NCBI GenBank assembly: GCA_001414345.1
Contig: LLCB01000619.1
Coordinates: 1-16,618, forward strand
Reading direction: 5' to 3'
Length of the DNA stretch: 16,618 bases
From: Hymenoscyphus infarciens
Lineage: Eukaryota > Ascomycota > Leotiomycetes > Helotiales > Helotiaceae
In this document: one piece after another, positions 1 through 9,330 of the stretch
Numbering within the stretch: position 1 is the stretch's first letter
Layout: the number at the start of each line of letters is the position of its first letter
Position numbers and translations under genes: made by a program
Notes under the pieces: model-generated
Database searches by the model: none
Seen by the model: only the letters and a program-made list of their open reading frames with translations
What the model was told of the DNA's origin: nothing

Positions 1-440
1 TACTACTACTACTTATAGCTTAATTTATTTATAAAAGTTAAATCCTTTATATATTAAAAACTATTAAGAATAATAAAGTAATAAAGAGTAGAAGTATTAA
101 TACTACTACTACTTTATTCTTAATTTATATATAAAAGTTATTTAAACTAATAAAGTAATAGAGAGTAGTAGTAGTAGTACTTCTACTACTTATTACTTAA
201 TTTATTTATAAAATTTAAATATATTATATAATAAAAGTAATTTAAACTAAAAAGGTAATAAATAGTAGTAGTAAAACTATTTATAATTTAAATTATTTAT
301 AAAAAATATATCTTCTATATTATAAAAGCTTTTTAACTAGTAAAGTAAGAGAAAGTAATAATACTATAATTACTACTACTAATAATATGATTTACTTATT
401 AAAGTTACTTAAACTAATAAAGTAATAAAAAGTAGTAGTA
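1..440. repeat. AT-rich satellite array, block 1
   Basis: About four degenerate monomers of a tandem satellite run from the window edge to the solo LTR. Each monomer has a trinucleotide palindrome, (TAG)n followed by (CTA)n, then a core reading roughly cttaatttatnnataaaa, an AT-only stretch, the marker ataaaagctattt, and a tail aataaagtaatagagag leading into the next TAG tract. The block contains no CA dinucleotide and one TG (388-389), which is the expected end state of RIP. No coding potential was seen in any frame. The last five bases (436-440, tagta) are the target duplication of the solo LTR. Confidence 0.9.
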
Positions 441-746
441 TATAATAGTATACTATTTTAAATAGCTAAAAGTACTTATTATATATAAGGTTTTAGTAGT
501 TATTATCTTATATTATCTATTTTAAAAAGGTTATATAAGTGTAGACTTTTATATTAGCTAAGGTTATTTAGTTTTAGACTTTTTTATACTATTTAAACCT
601 CTTATATATAGCTACTTACTCTTAGAGTTAGAAAAGGCTAGTTTTTCCATTTCTTCTATATTAGAGCTTAGTATTTATATATATTACTCTACTAAATATA
701 CTCTTCTATACCTCTTTTATAGTTATATATATTTTATACTATTATA
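441..746 (+). mobile_element. Solo LTR of the E2 LTR family, heavily RIP-mutated
   Basis: A 306-bp insert matches the 366-bp LTRs at 12349-12714 and 15126-15491 from end to end. It shares tataatagtatactat at its start, an aaaggctagtttt stretch in the middle and actattata at its end. It is about 60 bp shorter, mainly through a deletion in the first half. It is bounded by the 5-bp direct repeat tagta (436-440 and 747-751), although that repeat is weak evidence in a TAG-rich background. No internal domain is present, so the simplest reading is LTR-LTR recombination of a former element. CA and TG are almost gone here, while the full-element LTRs keep many, so this copy is older or was exposed to more RIP cycles. 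Confidence 0.85.
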
Positions 747-1270
747 TAGTAGTAGTAGTAGTACTACTACTACTACTTCTTCTATACTAATTTATATATA
801 AAAGCTAAATCTTTTATATAATAAATACTATTTAAACTAATAAAGTAATAAAAAGTAGTAATAGTAGTAGTACTACTACTATCTCTTTTAAACTAATTTA
901 TAAAAAAAATAGAATTATTTTATATTATAAAAGCTATATAAAGTAATAAAGTAACAGATAGTAGTAGTTATAGTACTACTACTACTTATTACTTAATTTA
1001 TCTATAAAATTTAAATTTATTATATAATAAAAGCTATTTAAACTAATAAAGTAATAAAAGGTATTACTAGTAGTAGTAGTAGTAGTACTTTATTTAGAAT
1101 AATTTATATATAAAAGTTAAATCTTCTAAATAATAAAAGCTATTTAAACTAATAAAGTAATAAAGAGTAGTAGTAGTACTACTACTACTACTACTTATTA
1201 CTTAATTTAGTTATAAAAGTTTAATCTTTTATATAATAAAAGCTATTTAAACTAAAAAAGTAATAGAGAG
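747..1270. repeat. AT-rich satellite array, block 2
   Basis: About five satellite monomers lie between the solo LTR and the chromovirus. The marker agctattt recurs at 1033, 1138 and 1241, giving periods of 105 and 103 bp. At 953-960 the tail reads taacagata where other monomers have taatagaga, a residual CAG where the consensus has TAG. The final five bases (gagag, 1266-1270) are the left copy of the E1 target duplication, so E1 inserted into the tail of a monomer. Confidence 0.9.
1266..1270. other. E1 target site duplication, left copy
   Basis: The pentamer gagag directly precedes the LTR terminus tgtgat and is repeated at 9331-9335 immediately after the 3' LTR terminus attaca. Five base pairs is the usual duplication size for Ty3/Gypsy integrases. 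Confidence 0.9.
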
Positions 1271-1747
1271 TGTGATAGTATACTATTCTAGATTATTATA
1301 TAATAGCACTATTCTAAATTATCGGTATTCGTGAAACTGCTAATACTCTTAAGCAGTACTAATACCTCTAATACCTCTAGAGCCGAGATTACAAATAACT
1401 AATACTTATACGAGCGAAGTGCTAAAGGTATTAATATCTAATATTCATATACAAAAGAGATTAAGATTTAGATATTATATATTTAGCTTTCTAAAGGATT
1501 AAAAGTTATATATTTAGCTTTTCAACTCTTATTATTTAGTATTAGCTATAGTAGGCAAGGCTTAGTTATTATTATTATTAGAACTTAGAAGCTTCTAACC
1601 TTCTTATATATAGACGTTTATGTTTAGTATAGTAGAGAGATAGTTATTGTTTTCTTCTATATTAGTACCTAGTATCTATATACGTTATTCTACTATATAT
1701 ACTCTTATATACCTCTACTATAGTTATATATATTTCGTGCTATTATA
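1271..1747 (+). repeat. E1 5' LTR
   Basis: This 477-bp LTR starts tgtgatagta and ends ctattata; the 3' partner ends ctattaca, so the original termini were TGT...ACA. It aligns with 8854-9330 without net length change. The differences seen are nearly all C/T or G/A transitions, with an occasional transversion (about position 1550), which fits RIP plus slow drift. The last ~105 bp (from ttcttctatatta) are also shared with the E2 LTRs. A 66-codon open frame beginning at 1647 lies across the LTR end and leader. It reflects LTR sequence rather than a gene. Confidence 0.95.
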
Positions 1748-2130
1748 TAAAAATAATAACTCTTTTTTACTAGTAATAGCCTTAATAATATCTCTTTTTA
1801 AGCTTATTACTACTTCTTATTTAGAAGTCGATTTATACTCGATTTAGAATTTTATAATAATATTCTTATATAGCTAGGTAATTAGAGACTACCTAGATAG
1901 CTAGTAATAGTAGAGTTTATTATCTATATAGATAGCTAGTATAAATCGTATTTTAGTATATATTAAAGGATTAGAATATACTAAGTATTTCCTAAGAATC
2001 CTAATAACCCTAGATTTAGTAAATAAGCTAACTTATAATAGTTATCTAGAAGGCTTCTAAATCTAATCTTACTCCCCTCTTCTAATTTAATATTTAATAT
2101 ATTAGAATCTAGAGTAACCCCTAGTCCCTT
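1748..2130 (+). other. E1 leader (5' untranslated region)
   Basis: This stretch follows the 5' LTR and has no gene. It aligns along its length with the E2 leader (12715 to about 13060), including the common block ending ctaataaccct (near 2008 in E1 and 12955 in E2). The primer binding site should begin within a few bases of 1748. The sequence there is so altered that I cannot match it to a tRNA end. Confidence 0.7.
1871..1903 (+). other. Conserved leader hairpin of E1
   Basis: The arms tagctaggta (1871-1880) and tacc plus tagcta (1890-1893 and 1898-1903) can pair to form an imperfect stem with a short apical loop and a four-base bulge (taga). The same position in E2 (12831-12863) has a 33-nt hairpin with the same spacing but different stem bases (tagccg/cggcta). 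A packaging or dimerisation role is only an inference from leader position and conservation. Confidence 0.45.
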
Positions 2131-3500
2131 CTAAGCTTCGCTTCTAAGCGTAGAGCGCTCTCTTAAAGAATAAAGTTAAGCCTCTACTAAAAGGTCCTTA
2201 ACTTAGTACTATACTTCTAAGAATAGTAAGAAACCTAAGAATAATAAAGATAAAGGCCTAGCACCTAGAAGCTAGAGAGATTAATAGGACTTCTCTAATA
2301 TAGATAAGATATAGAGTATAATCTAAGCTATAGAGGCTAAGGATTAAGAAAAAGAATAGAGAATTTTAGAGTAAGATAATTAGATTACCTAATTATTAGA
2401 CCTAGTATAGTAAATTAGTTAATAACTACTAAATAATAACTAAAGTCCGAGTCTAATCTAACCTATATAAACACCTCCTTCTATCTCTTTAAACTACTAT
2501 TGTAGACGAGACCCTACTCTTAATATTCATCTCTTACTACGACCTACTCTACGCCTATAACCTAAAAGTACTTTAAAAGCTCTTTAACCTATTAAAAGTA
2601 AGATTATAGAAAAAATTAAACTTTTAGATAATAGTGTTTTACTTATATATAAGTAATAAAGAATATTAATACGTAATTAACTCTATATAAACGCTAACTA
2701 TTATTAGACGCTTTTAACTTATAAAGCCCTTATTTAAAGAATAATAACAAAACTCGTCTAGAACTACTTAGAGCCTTAATATAAGTCTAATACGAGTAAG
2801 ATAGTATTTAAAGACTATAAAGAGATAATTAAGCTTCTTAATACCTACTATCTAATAAGTTATAAGAAGAAGGATACCTAGAACGCTTTTTAGTCTCTTT
2901 AAATAGAATAGAAGAGTTATATAAGAGAAAGTTTTATAGAATTTAAAAGTTACTTTTTAAGTATAGTAATACTTAGAGAAGTATCTAAGTAAGATAAGTT
3001 CTACTATATATAGGATAAACTTATATCTTAGCTCTAAACCTAATTAGTTAATAGTAAGAGATACTAGAATACTAACTTTAATAAGATAGTAAGAGACCTA
3101 TTATTTATAGATAAGGAATAGCGCTATAATACTAAGTTATATATAACTAGTATAATAAGTATTAAAAAACCTATTATAATAAGCTTATCTTATTAAAAGT
3201 CTAATACTAACTAAACCTTATCTAGTTTCTTAATAAAACCCTTACTACCTTTATATAGACTTTATACTACTTCTTAAAAAACTTCTTAATCTTTTAGACC
3301 TTCTTCTACTAGTAAAAGATTAAAGACTTCGTCTATAGACCGACTCCTTACTAGTATAAAGTGCTATAAGTATAGGAAACCTAGGTATATTAAGCCTAAC
3401 TATCCTAATCTACCTAGTATTAATAAGATAGAGGAGGACGATTAACTTAAGAAAGAATAACTACCTAAAAAGTACTCTAACTTTAACCTAAGTTAGAAGG
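2130..3500 (+). pseudogene. E1 gag remnant with zinc-knuckle fossil
   Basis: Gag encodes the structural proteins of the virus-like particle. The remnant reads in one frame (codon starts at position 2 modulo 3), interrupted by many TAG and TAA codons at likely Gln or Trp positions. At 2933-3150 a gag core is legible, including FIEFKSYFL, DKFYYI and KIVRDLLFIDKE. At 3359-3403 the nucleocapsid zinc knuckle remains as KCYKYRKPRYIKPNY. The CX2CX4HX4C spacing is intact, but the second Cys, the His and the last Cys have all become Tyr, each a TGY to TAY or CAY to TAY change expected from RIP. The start codon cannot be identified, so the left boundary is approximate. The end is also approximate, since pol takes over in the -1 frame somewhere between about 3480 and 3600. 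Confidence 0.8.
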
Positions 3501-3599
3501 AAAATAAAGAGGCTTAGGTAAAAATACCTTCCTAGGCTTATATAAATGTAATCTATCTAGACTTAACCTTTCTAAGCTTATAAGAGGAAAATAGTTCCT

Positions 3600-3900
3600 T
3601 ATAAATACTACTCTTAGTATATAGAGATATAGTGTTAAAATATAAGCTTTAGTAGATATAGGAGTAAACAGGTACCTATTTCTAAATTAACTCTTAGCTC
3701 TATAATTATTAAAAGTAATAGGTTTAAAGATCTAGAAACTACTTTATTTAGTATCTATTTATAGATATAATAATAGTACTAAAAGCTAGGTAAATTAGTT
3801 TATATAACTATATCTAAATATAGATAAACGTTATATTTATAACTACTTCTTTATTATCCTAGACTTTAGATAATAAGACTTAATTATTAGTAATAAGTGG
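3600..3900 (+). pseudogene. E1 aspartic protease domain remnant
   Basis: The retroviral-type aspartic protease would cleave the Gag and Pol precursors in the particle. The active-site region reads ALVDIGVNRYLF at 3646-3681. The family motif is D-T/S-G-A. Here the Asp (3655-3657) and Gly are kept, while Thr has become Ile and Ala has become Val, both explained by ACA to ATA and GCA to GTA, i.e. CpA to TpA. The rest of the domain is too degraded to delimit, so the boundaries are estimates. Confidence 0.75.
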
Positions 3901-4499
3901 TTAAACTATTTTAAAGTTCTTTTTAACTTCTTAAAAAACTAGATTACTTAGCTAGCTAAATACTCTCTAACTCTCTACTATAGTAAGGAAATTTTACTTT
4001 CTCTTTCTAGCTAGAATTAGAAACCTTTTTTAAATTACTAGTTAGATATAAACTAAAGAGAATATATTATCTAATAATAAAAAAGACGTAAAAAGAGTAG
4101 ACTTATATATATAGCTAAGTTATTACTTCTATTTATAATAATACCTCTTAAAATTTTAATATCTGACTTTAGTCTAAAGCTCTTATAAACTACTAGTATA
4201 ACCTTAAAAAGCTAGACCTTATATTCTTTTATTTATAAGATAAGTGCTAATGTAATATATTATAATATAAAATAGCTTAATTTAGAATTTTATATAATAA
4301 GCCTCTATAAGTTAGATTAAGTTATTAATAAGAGATTAGCCTCTTTCTAAGATAACGATAAGATAAGAGCTCTAATATAGGCCTAACTCTTAAAGTATTA
4401 CTTATTTTATAAAGACGTATTCTTAAAAGTAGCTTCTAATAAGCTTCCTTCTTATTATAAATATAATTATAAGATTACTTTAAATAAGCTACTTCTTAA

Positions 4500-5160
4500 C
4501 TCCTTTTTACCTCTATATTAATAGTTAACTATAGAGCTTAAAGCTATAAAAGAGTATCTTATAAAGAACCTAGATAAAGGGTTTATTATTAATAGTAATA
4601 GCCTTTTCGCCTCTTCTGTACTCTTTATTAAAAAGGCTAATAGTAATAAGTTATAGTTCTATATTAATTATAGAAAGCTAAACGCTTTAATCTAAAACGA
4701 TCTCTATCTAATCCCTTATATTAATAAGCTCCTTTCTAGGATAAGGATAGCTAAAATCTTTATTAAATTAGATATTAGATAAGCTTTCTATTATATTTAA
4801 ATAGATCTTAACTTAGAAGAGATAACCACGTTTAGAACTAAGTATAGTATATATAAATATAAGGTCCTCTTTTTTAGACTCTATAATAGCTCTACTACTT
4901 ATTAATATTATATAAATAACGTCTTAATTAACTATTTAGATAACTTTTATATTACTTACTTAGATAATATTTTAATTTATTTAAATACTATTAAAGAATA
5001 TAAGAAATAGGTTAAGAAGGTTCTAAATTAGCTCTAAGAAGTAGGACTTTAGGTAGATATTAAGAAAAGCGAATTTAGTATTACTAGAGTTAAATACTTA
5101 GGATTTATCTTAACTATAAAAGGACTTAAAGTTAATCTAGAAAAAGTAGAGCCTTTATAA
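4500..5160 (+). pseudogene. E1 reverse transcriptase domain remnant
   Basis: This domain would copy the element RNA into DNA. Legible family landmarks, in order, are LKAIKEYL (4537), LDKGFI followed by ASSVLFIKK, FYINYRKLNAL, the motif A region FIKLDIR with its catalytic Asp, FRTKYSIYKYKVL, and the catalytic box YLDNILIY at 4957-4980. The box is YLDDILIY in the family; the second Asp has become Asn through GAT to AAT after a T (TG to TA). Further on, KYLGFILT (about 5092) matches the usual end of the connection region. Loss of a metal-binding Asp plus many stops make it inactive. Confidence 0.93.
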
Positions 5161-5379
5161 AACTAGGTCTAACCTAATACTATAATAGATATAAATTCTT
5201 ACCTAGGGTTTATAAGATTCTATAAATAATTTATTAAAGGTTATACTAAAATCGCTAAACCTCTAACTACGATAATATACTCTATAAAGCTATTTCTATA
5301 GATATCTAAATATAACGAAGCCTTTAAAGCGTTAAAAACCTAGCTACTTACTATATAAACCTTATACTACTTCAACCTT

Positions 5380-5760
5380 AATTATAATACAAAGGTAGAA
5401 ATAGACTCCTTAGAAGGAGTAATAGTAGGTATATTCTTATAATAATATAATAGCCTTTAGTACTCTATTAGGTTCTACTTACACGTCTTAGTTAGCTATA
5501 AATTAAACTAGGAGATCTATAATAAAGAGCTATCTACTATTATAGAAGCTTTTAAGAAATAGTACTCTAAACTTATATTATATTAAAAGTATATTAATAT
5601 ATATTTAGATTATAGATTATTAGAATACTTTATAATAACTAAGCTACTTATAGCTAAGCAAGTCTAATAGATAGAGTTTCTATTAGACTTTAACTTCTAG
5701 ATCTAATTTACGTCTAGGAAGAGTAATTAAAAAGTAGATATATTAACCTAACGTAAGTAA
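5380..5760 (+). pseudogene. E1 RNase H domain remnant
   Basis: RNase H removes RNA from the RNA-DNA hybrid during reverse transcription. The domain begins VEIDSLEGVIVG (5395), with the first catalytic Asp kept. It continues EIYNKELSTIIEAFKK, with the catalytic Glu region kept, and LDYRLLEYF, where the family usually has TDHKNLEYF, so Asp is kept and His has become Tyr. It ends near EFLLDFNF and KVDILT, the usual EFL..FNF and KADALSR-type tail. Several TAG and TAA stops lie between these motifs. Confidence 0.9.
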
Positions 5761-6049
5761 GACCTAAAAACCTATAATTAAGCTAAAGTAGACAGCTACT
5801 TATATACTCTTTTAGTATCTAATCGTTTAGACCCTTAAATTAATACTAAACTTACTTAGACCTTTTTATAAGAATAGTCTACCTCTCTTAATATAATTTA
5901 GTTAGATAATATTCTAGAAATAAGTTTAGATATAATTTAGAAGTTAAAAGAAGATAACCTATACTCCTTTTAGAAAGAATATTATTAACTTTTAGATAGA
6001 TACTACCTCTTATTAGATAATTTACTACTCTTTAAGAATCAACTTTATA

Positions 6050-7080
6050 TTTAAAAGAATACTAAACTCTATATAAAACTAATCTAAGAAGTCTACAACT
6101 AAGTATCTAGTACTTACCTAAGTATAAAAAAGATATACTAGTTATTAGTATAATACTACTACTAGACTAGAATGTTTTTAGACTATAAGAGGTATATAAG
6201 GAATTATTAAGCCTATAAATACTTCTATCCTTAATAAACTAAGTAATAAGGCTTTCTTTACTCTCTATCTATACTTAACTATCCTATATAATATTTATAT
6301 ATAGACTTTAAATTATTTCTAAAAGATAAACACAGATTTAATACTATATTAGTATTTATTAACCAACTTAGAAAAGATTTAGTATTAATACTCTATTACT
6401 CAACTATAGACGCTAAAGGACTAGTTAAACTTTTTATTTAATAGATTTACTATTTTAGCTACTACTCTAAATTAATTACGTCTAATTAAGAACCTTAATT
6501 TATATTATTATTTTAAACTAAATTTTATTAAATAATTAGTATTAAGCTTAAGCTTAGTACTACCTACTATAAATAGATAGATAGATAGATAGAGATAATA
6601 AACTAATATATTAATTAGAGACTAAGGCTCTTTATAACCTACTATTAAGATAACTAGAGCGAATTAATCCCTCTAATAGACAAAGTATAAATAACACTTC
6701 TATACTTATCTATTAGTATAACCCCTTATTAGCTTAAGTTTAGACTTAACCTAAAGACTTTATAGAACTAGAATACGCTAAAGACTTCTATTCTCTAGAA
6801 ATAACTTAACTATAATAAGGTAGTAAAAGTAGCTTAACATATATACTCTACTTAGAAGATAGTAAAAGATAATATAGATAAGGCTTAGAAAAAGATAGAG
6901 GATAGTATAAACTAATACCAAAGAGCTATCGACTAGGACGTTAAAGACAAAGTCTACTTATCTACTAAGAATCTTAAGATAAATCGTTCTAGTTAAAAGC
7001 TTATTAAATAGTAGATAAGACCTTTTAAAATATTAGAAAGTATAAGACACTTCTATAGGCTAAAACTTCTTAAAAGCTTA
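6050..7080 (+). pseudogene. E1 integrase remnant (zinc finger, core, GPF module)
   Basis: Integrase would insert the cDNA and create the 5-bp duplication. The N-terminal HHCC finger is recognisable by context (YYYWTRMFLDYKRYIRNY, about 6145-6210), but its His and Cys positions are Tyr or other residues. In the core, the first Asp is kept in YIDFK (6298-6312), the second has become Asn in TSN (about 6481-6489), and the Glu is kept in the IDR-stop-IE stretch near 6577-6594. That last stretch is the fossil of the family motif HPQTDGQTERVNQ. The C-terminal GPF/GPY module reads RPFKILESIRHFYRL from 7018. The order and spacing are those of Ty3/Gypsy integrases. Confidence 0.9.
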
Positions 7081-7188
7081 TTAATTTATAATGTTTTTAC
7101 CTCTAATATACTTTTAAAAGATCTAAACACCTCTCTACTAGAATAAGAGGCTCTAGAGCCTCTACTAGACATTATTAAAGGTATATAA

Positions 7189-7386
7189 GAATAAGAGGTA
7201 TAAGAAATACTCGATAGTAGACTTTTTAGAAGATAGCTATAGTATTAAGTTAAATAGGTCGGATATAATTCAGATCCTACCTAGTATCCTATAGATAATT
7301 TTCAGGGTTTACTATATCGTCTAAGAGACTTTTATACTAAATATCTAGAAGAGCCGGGACTACTCCGACACTTCTCTAAATAGCTT
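7189..7386 (+). pseudogene. E1 integrase C-terminal chromodomain remnant
   Basis: Chromodomains at the end of chromovirus integrases bind methylated histone H3 tails and steer insertion into heterochromatin. Here EV-stop-EILDSRLFRR (7195-7233), YQVKW-like YxVKxVGYNSDPT (about 7240-7290), YPIDNF and LRDFYTKYLEEPGLLRHF follow the family pattern closely. Aromatic-cage and neighbouring Trp positions are now TAG. The element sits inside a satellite array next to other elements, which fits this kind of targeting, but one insertion does not prove it. Confidence 0.9.
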
Positions 7387-7559
7387 AATATATAGGAATT
7401 AGATAAGAATTAGGTAAAAGAGTTAATTTATAAAACTCTATTAATACCCTCTAATTCTAGTTACTCTTAATAAGGAACTTATAATAAAAACCTAAGATAA
7501 AACACTAACTAGTAGGAATGTTTAAAATTAATAAAGTAAAGAACTAAGACCGAGTTACT

Positions 7560-8259
7560 ACTAAAACAGGGCCTACTAACCCTCTCTAGGCCGTAGCCTC
7601 TTCTTTCTTTAACTTATTATTCTCCTCTCTACTCTCTCGAGCGTAAGAAGCCTAAATCGGCTCTTCCTCTACTATCTCCTCCTTACGAGGACGCTTCTTA
7701 CCTCGGCGACCTCTCGTAACCGGCTTTAGAGGGGACGCCTATAAACTCTTTAGATAGGCCTCGAAGAGGACCTAAACCTAGGTTTAGACAGAGGTCCTAC
7801 CCTCTATAGTATAGTATAAGGACTGTTGAATATTAGTAACTAAAACCTCTCTAATAAGTAAGAGGTACTTATAATAACCTTAGTACGAAGCGCCTAAGTC
7901 TCTTCTAGGAGAGCGAACTATACCTTTAAGCTATTCTTTAGTACCTCTATACTAGTAACGACTAATACCTTATCTAAGGCCTTTATAGCCTTCTTAACCT
8001 CCTCTTTCTCCTTCTTACTCTAAAGCTTACTAAACTCCTTCTTAATAAACTACAGCAACTACCTAAGTTAGAATAGATTTAATATATATTTAGGATTAAA
8101 CTTACTAGAATGTATATAGTATTCTACTCTACGTAGTACTTATACTTCTTCGACTTCGGCTTCTTGAAAGCGTATATATAATCTCTATTCTAAGATTTTG
8201 CTTAAAGGCACTAAACGTAGTAGACTTAGTAAGTAGCTAGAAGTATACTAGGAGGACAT
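7560..8259 (-). pseudogene. Putative antisense accessory ORF in E1 3' internal region
   Basis: I do not recognise this protein. On the minus strand an ATG at 8259-8257 opens a frame whose only interruptions down to about 7850 are TAG and TAA, readable as RIP-altered Gln. It gives a Lys/Glu-rich, helix-prone stretch (for example KEFSKL, KKEKEEVKKAIKALDKVL, IEVLKNSLKV, FALLEET). Below about 7880 a second minus frame, shifted by one, looks better: TIEGRTSV, LFEAYLKSL, then a basic cluster TRGRRGKKRPRKEE at about 7680-7720 and an acidic stretch. The cluster resembles a nuclear localisation or AT-hook-like signal. The plus strand here is pyrimidine-rich, opposite to gag and pol. The stop density (about 7 per cent of codons) is no lower than chance for this composition, so the call rests on residue pattern, strand asymmetry and the in-frame ATG. 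Confidence 0.35.
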
Positions 8260-8269
8260 AGAAGAGGCA

Positions 8270-8840
8270 TTTTACTATATTAGATTAGTCTTAAATAAGG
8301 TCTGATTAAGAAGAGAAGAACTTACTTTTATATATGTGTATATAATATATATATATGTTCTAGAAGATAAGTTAGTATATAAGGATATACCTAATTAGAA
8401 GGTATTCTTACTATATATATATTGTTTTAGATAAAAAGAAAAGAAGAAGAGAAGTTAGAATCGGGGAAAAGTCGTCTACTAATATACTACTTATAATAAT
8501 AGCTATTACTTTGCGATTGTTATTTGTTGCTTAATAATTACTATTATAATATATGATAATAGTAAGAATACGATAACTCTATAGTAGTATACTGCTTTCT
8601 ATCTACTAGCTAATTATTAGCTTCTCTTCTGTTCGTATTCTATTATTATATAGTATATAGTAGTAAATAAAGAGCGATTAGCTCTTAAATAATAATACTA
8701 CTAGCTACCGACTCTACCTCGACTACTAGATACTATAATAGTAAGATAAGTTATATTCTTTATAATAAAAAGATAAATAATACTCTAATTAACCTAATAC
8801 TATGCTAATCGTCAACCGAAGACTTAGGACGAGTCTTTTT
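8270..8840. other. E1 3' internal region without a recognisable gene
   Basis: This stretch lies between the possible antisense start and the polypurine tract. It holds a short TA-rich run near 8330-8360, several runs of TAATA-type sequence, and no frame resembling a known domain. If the antisense ORF is real, its promoter should be here, but I see no specific motif. The last ~35 bp (gacttaggacgagtcttttt, 8821-8840) is shared with E2. Confidence 0.5.
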
Positions 8841-8853
8841 AAAGGAGAGGGGA
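8841..8853 (+). other. E1 polypurine tract
   Basis: The run aaaggagagggga abuts the 3' LTR start (8854), as required of the plus-strand DNA primer in reverse transcription. E2 has the equivalent aagagagaggga at 15114-15125, preceded in both elements by gacgagtcttttt. It has escaped RIP because it contains no CA or TG. Confidence 0.9.
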
Positions 8854-9330
8854 TATAATAGTATATTATCCTAGATTATTATATAATAGCACTATTCTAA
8901 ATTGTCGGCATTTATGAAACTGCCAATACCTCTAAGTAGTGCCGATACCTCTAATACCTCTAGAGCCGAGATTACGAATAACTAATACTTATGTAAGCGA
9001 AGTGCTAAAGGTATTAATATCCGATATTTATATATAGAAGAGATTAAGATTTAGATATTATATATTTAGCTTTCTAAAGAATCAGAGGTTATATATTTAG
9101 CTTTTTAGCTCTTATTATTTAGTATTAGCTATATTAAGTAGAGCTTAGTTATTATTATTATTAGAACTTAGAAGCTTCTAACCTTCTTATATATAGACGT
9201 TTATGTTCGATATAGTAGAGAGATAGTTATTATTTTCTTCTATATTAGTGCCTAGTATCTATATACGTTATTCTACTATACGCACTTCTATATACCTCTA
9301 CTATAGTTGTATATATTTCGTACTATTACA
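8854..9330 (+). repeat. E1 3' LTR
   Basis: This 477-bp direct repeat of 1271-1747 begins tataatagta (the 5' copy has tgtgatagta) and ends ctattaca, keeping the original CA terminus. It is followed at once by the right copy of the target duplication, gagag (9331-9335). Differences to the 5' LTR run in both directions, so the two copies were mutated independently after insertion. Confidence 0.95.

Larger units (their letters stand above)
3580..7400 (+). pseudogene. E1 pol polyprotein remnant (PR-RT-RH-IN-chromodomain)
   Basis: A single reading frame (codon starts at position 1 modulo 3) carries all pol domains in Ty3/Gypsy order. Checkpoints in the same frame are protease at 3652, RT at 4537 and 4957, RNase H at 5395, integrase at 6301 and 6541, GPF module at 7021 and chromodomain at 7198. 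The frame is broken dozens of times by TAG and TAA, never obviously by a shift. TGA is nearly absent because TG itself has been eroded. Pol lies in the -1 frame to gag, consistent with programmed -1 frameshifting in the ancestor, although a single indel between them would look the same. The C-terminus is uncertain and could extend to about 7480. Confidence 0.9.
1271..9330 (+). mobile_element. Ty3/Gypsy chromovirus (E1), full length, dead
   Basis: This is an 8060-bp LTR retrotransposon with two LTRs of identical length (477 bp) and 7106 bp of internal sequence. The 5-bp target duplication gagag flanks it (1266-1270 and 9331-9335), and joining the flanks restores a normal satellite tail. The internal order is leader, gag, protease, RT, RNase H, integrase, chromodomain, an extra 3' segment and a polypurine tract. 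RT/RNase H before integrase is the Ty3/Gypsy order, and the C-terminal chromodomain places it among the chromoviruses. Every coding domain is interrupted by TAG or TAA, so the element cannot move itself. The pol frame survives without shifts from about 3650 to 7380, so damage there is by substitution rather than indels. Confidence 0.95.

Noticed and set aside
1748..1770. Primer binding site next to the E1 5' LTR
   Set aside because: Position is right, but neither taaaaataataac (E1) nor taaaaaggctaaac (E2) can be matched to a specific tRNA 3' end.
1647..1847. 66-codon ORF, Leu/Tyr/Ile-rich
   Set aside because: It crosses the E1 5' LTR end into the leader. Its composition follows from AT-rich sequence, and the similar frame at 12522 is explained by LTR and leader homology.
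4500..7400. Pol stops read as a reassigned genetic code (TAG/TAA = Gln)
   Set aside because: Many stops do fall at Gln positions, but others fall at Trp, and catalytic Asp, His and Cys residues are also changed in the RIP pattern. A variant code would not cause this.
8330..8360. TA-rich run as a promoter or origin
   Set aside because: Such runs occur throughout this AT-rich window, and nothing else here marks a promoter or origin.
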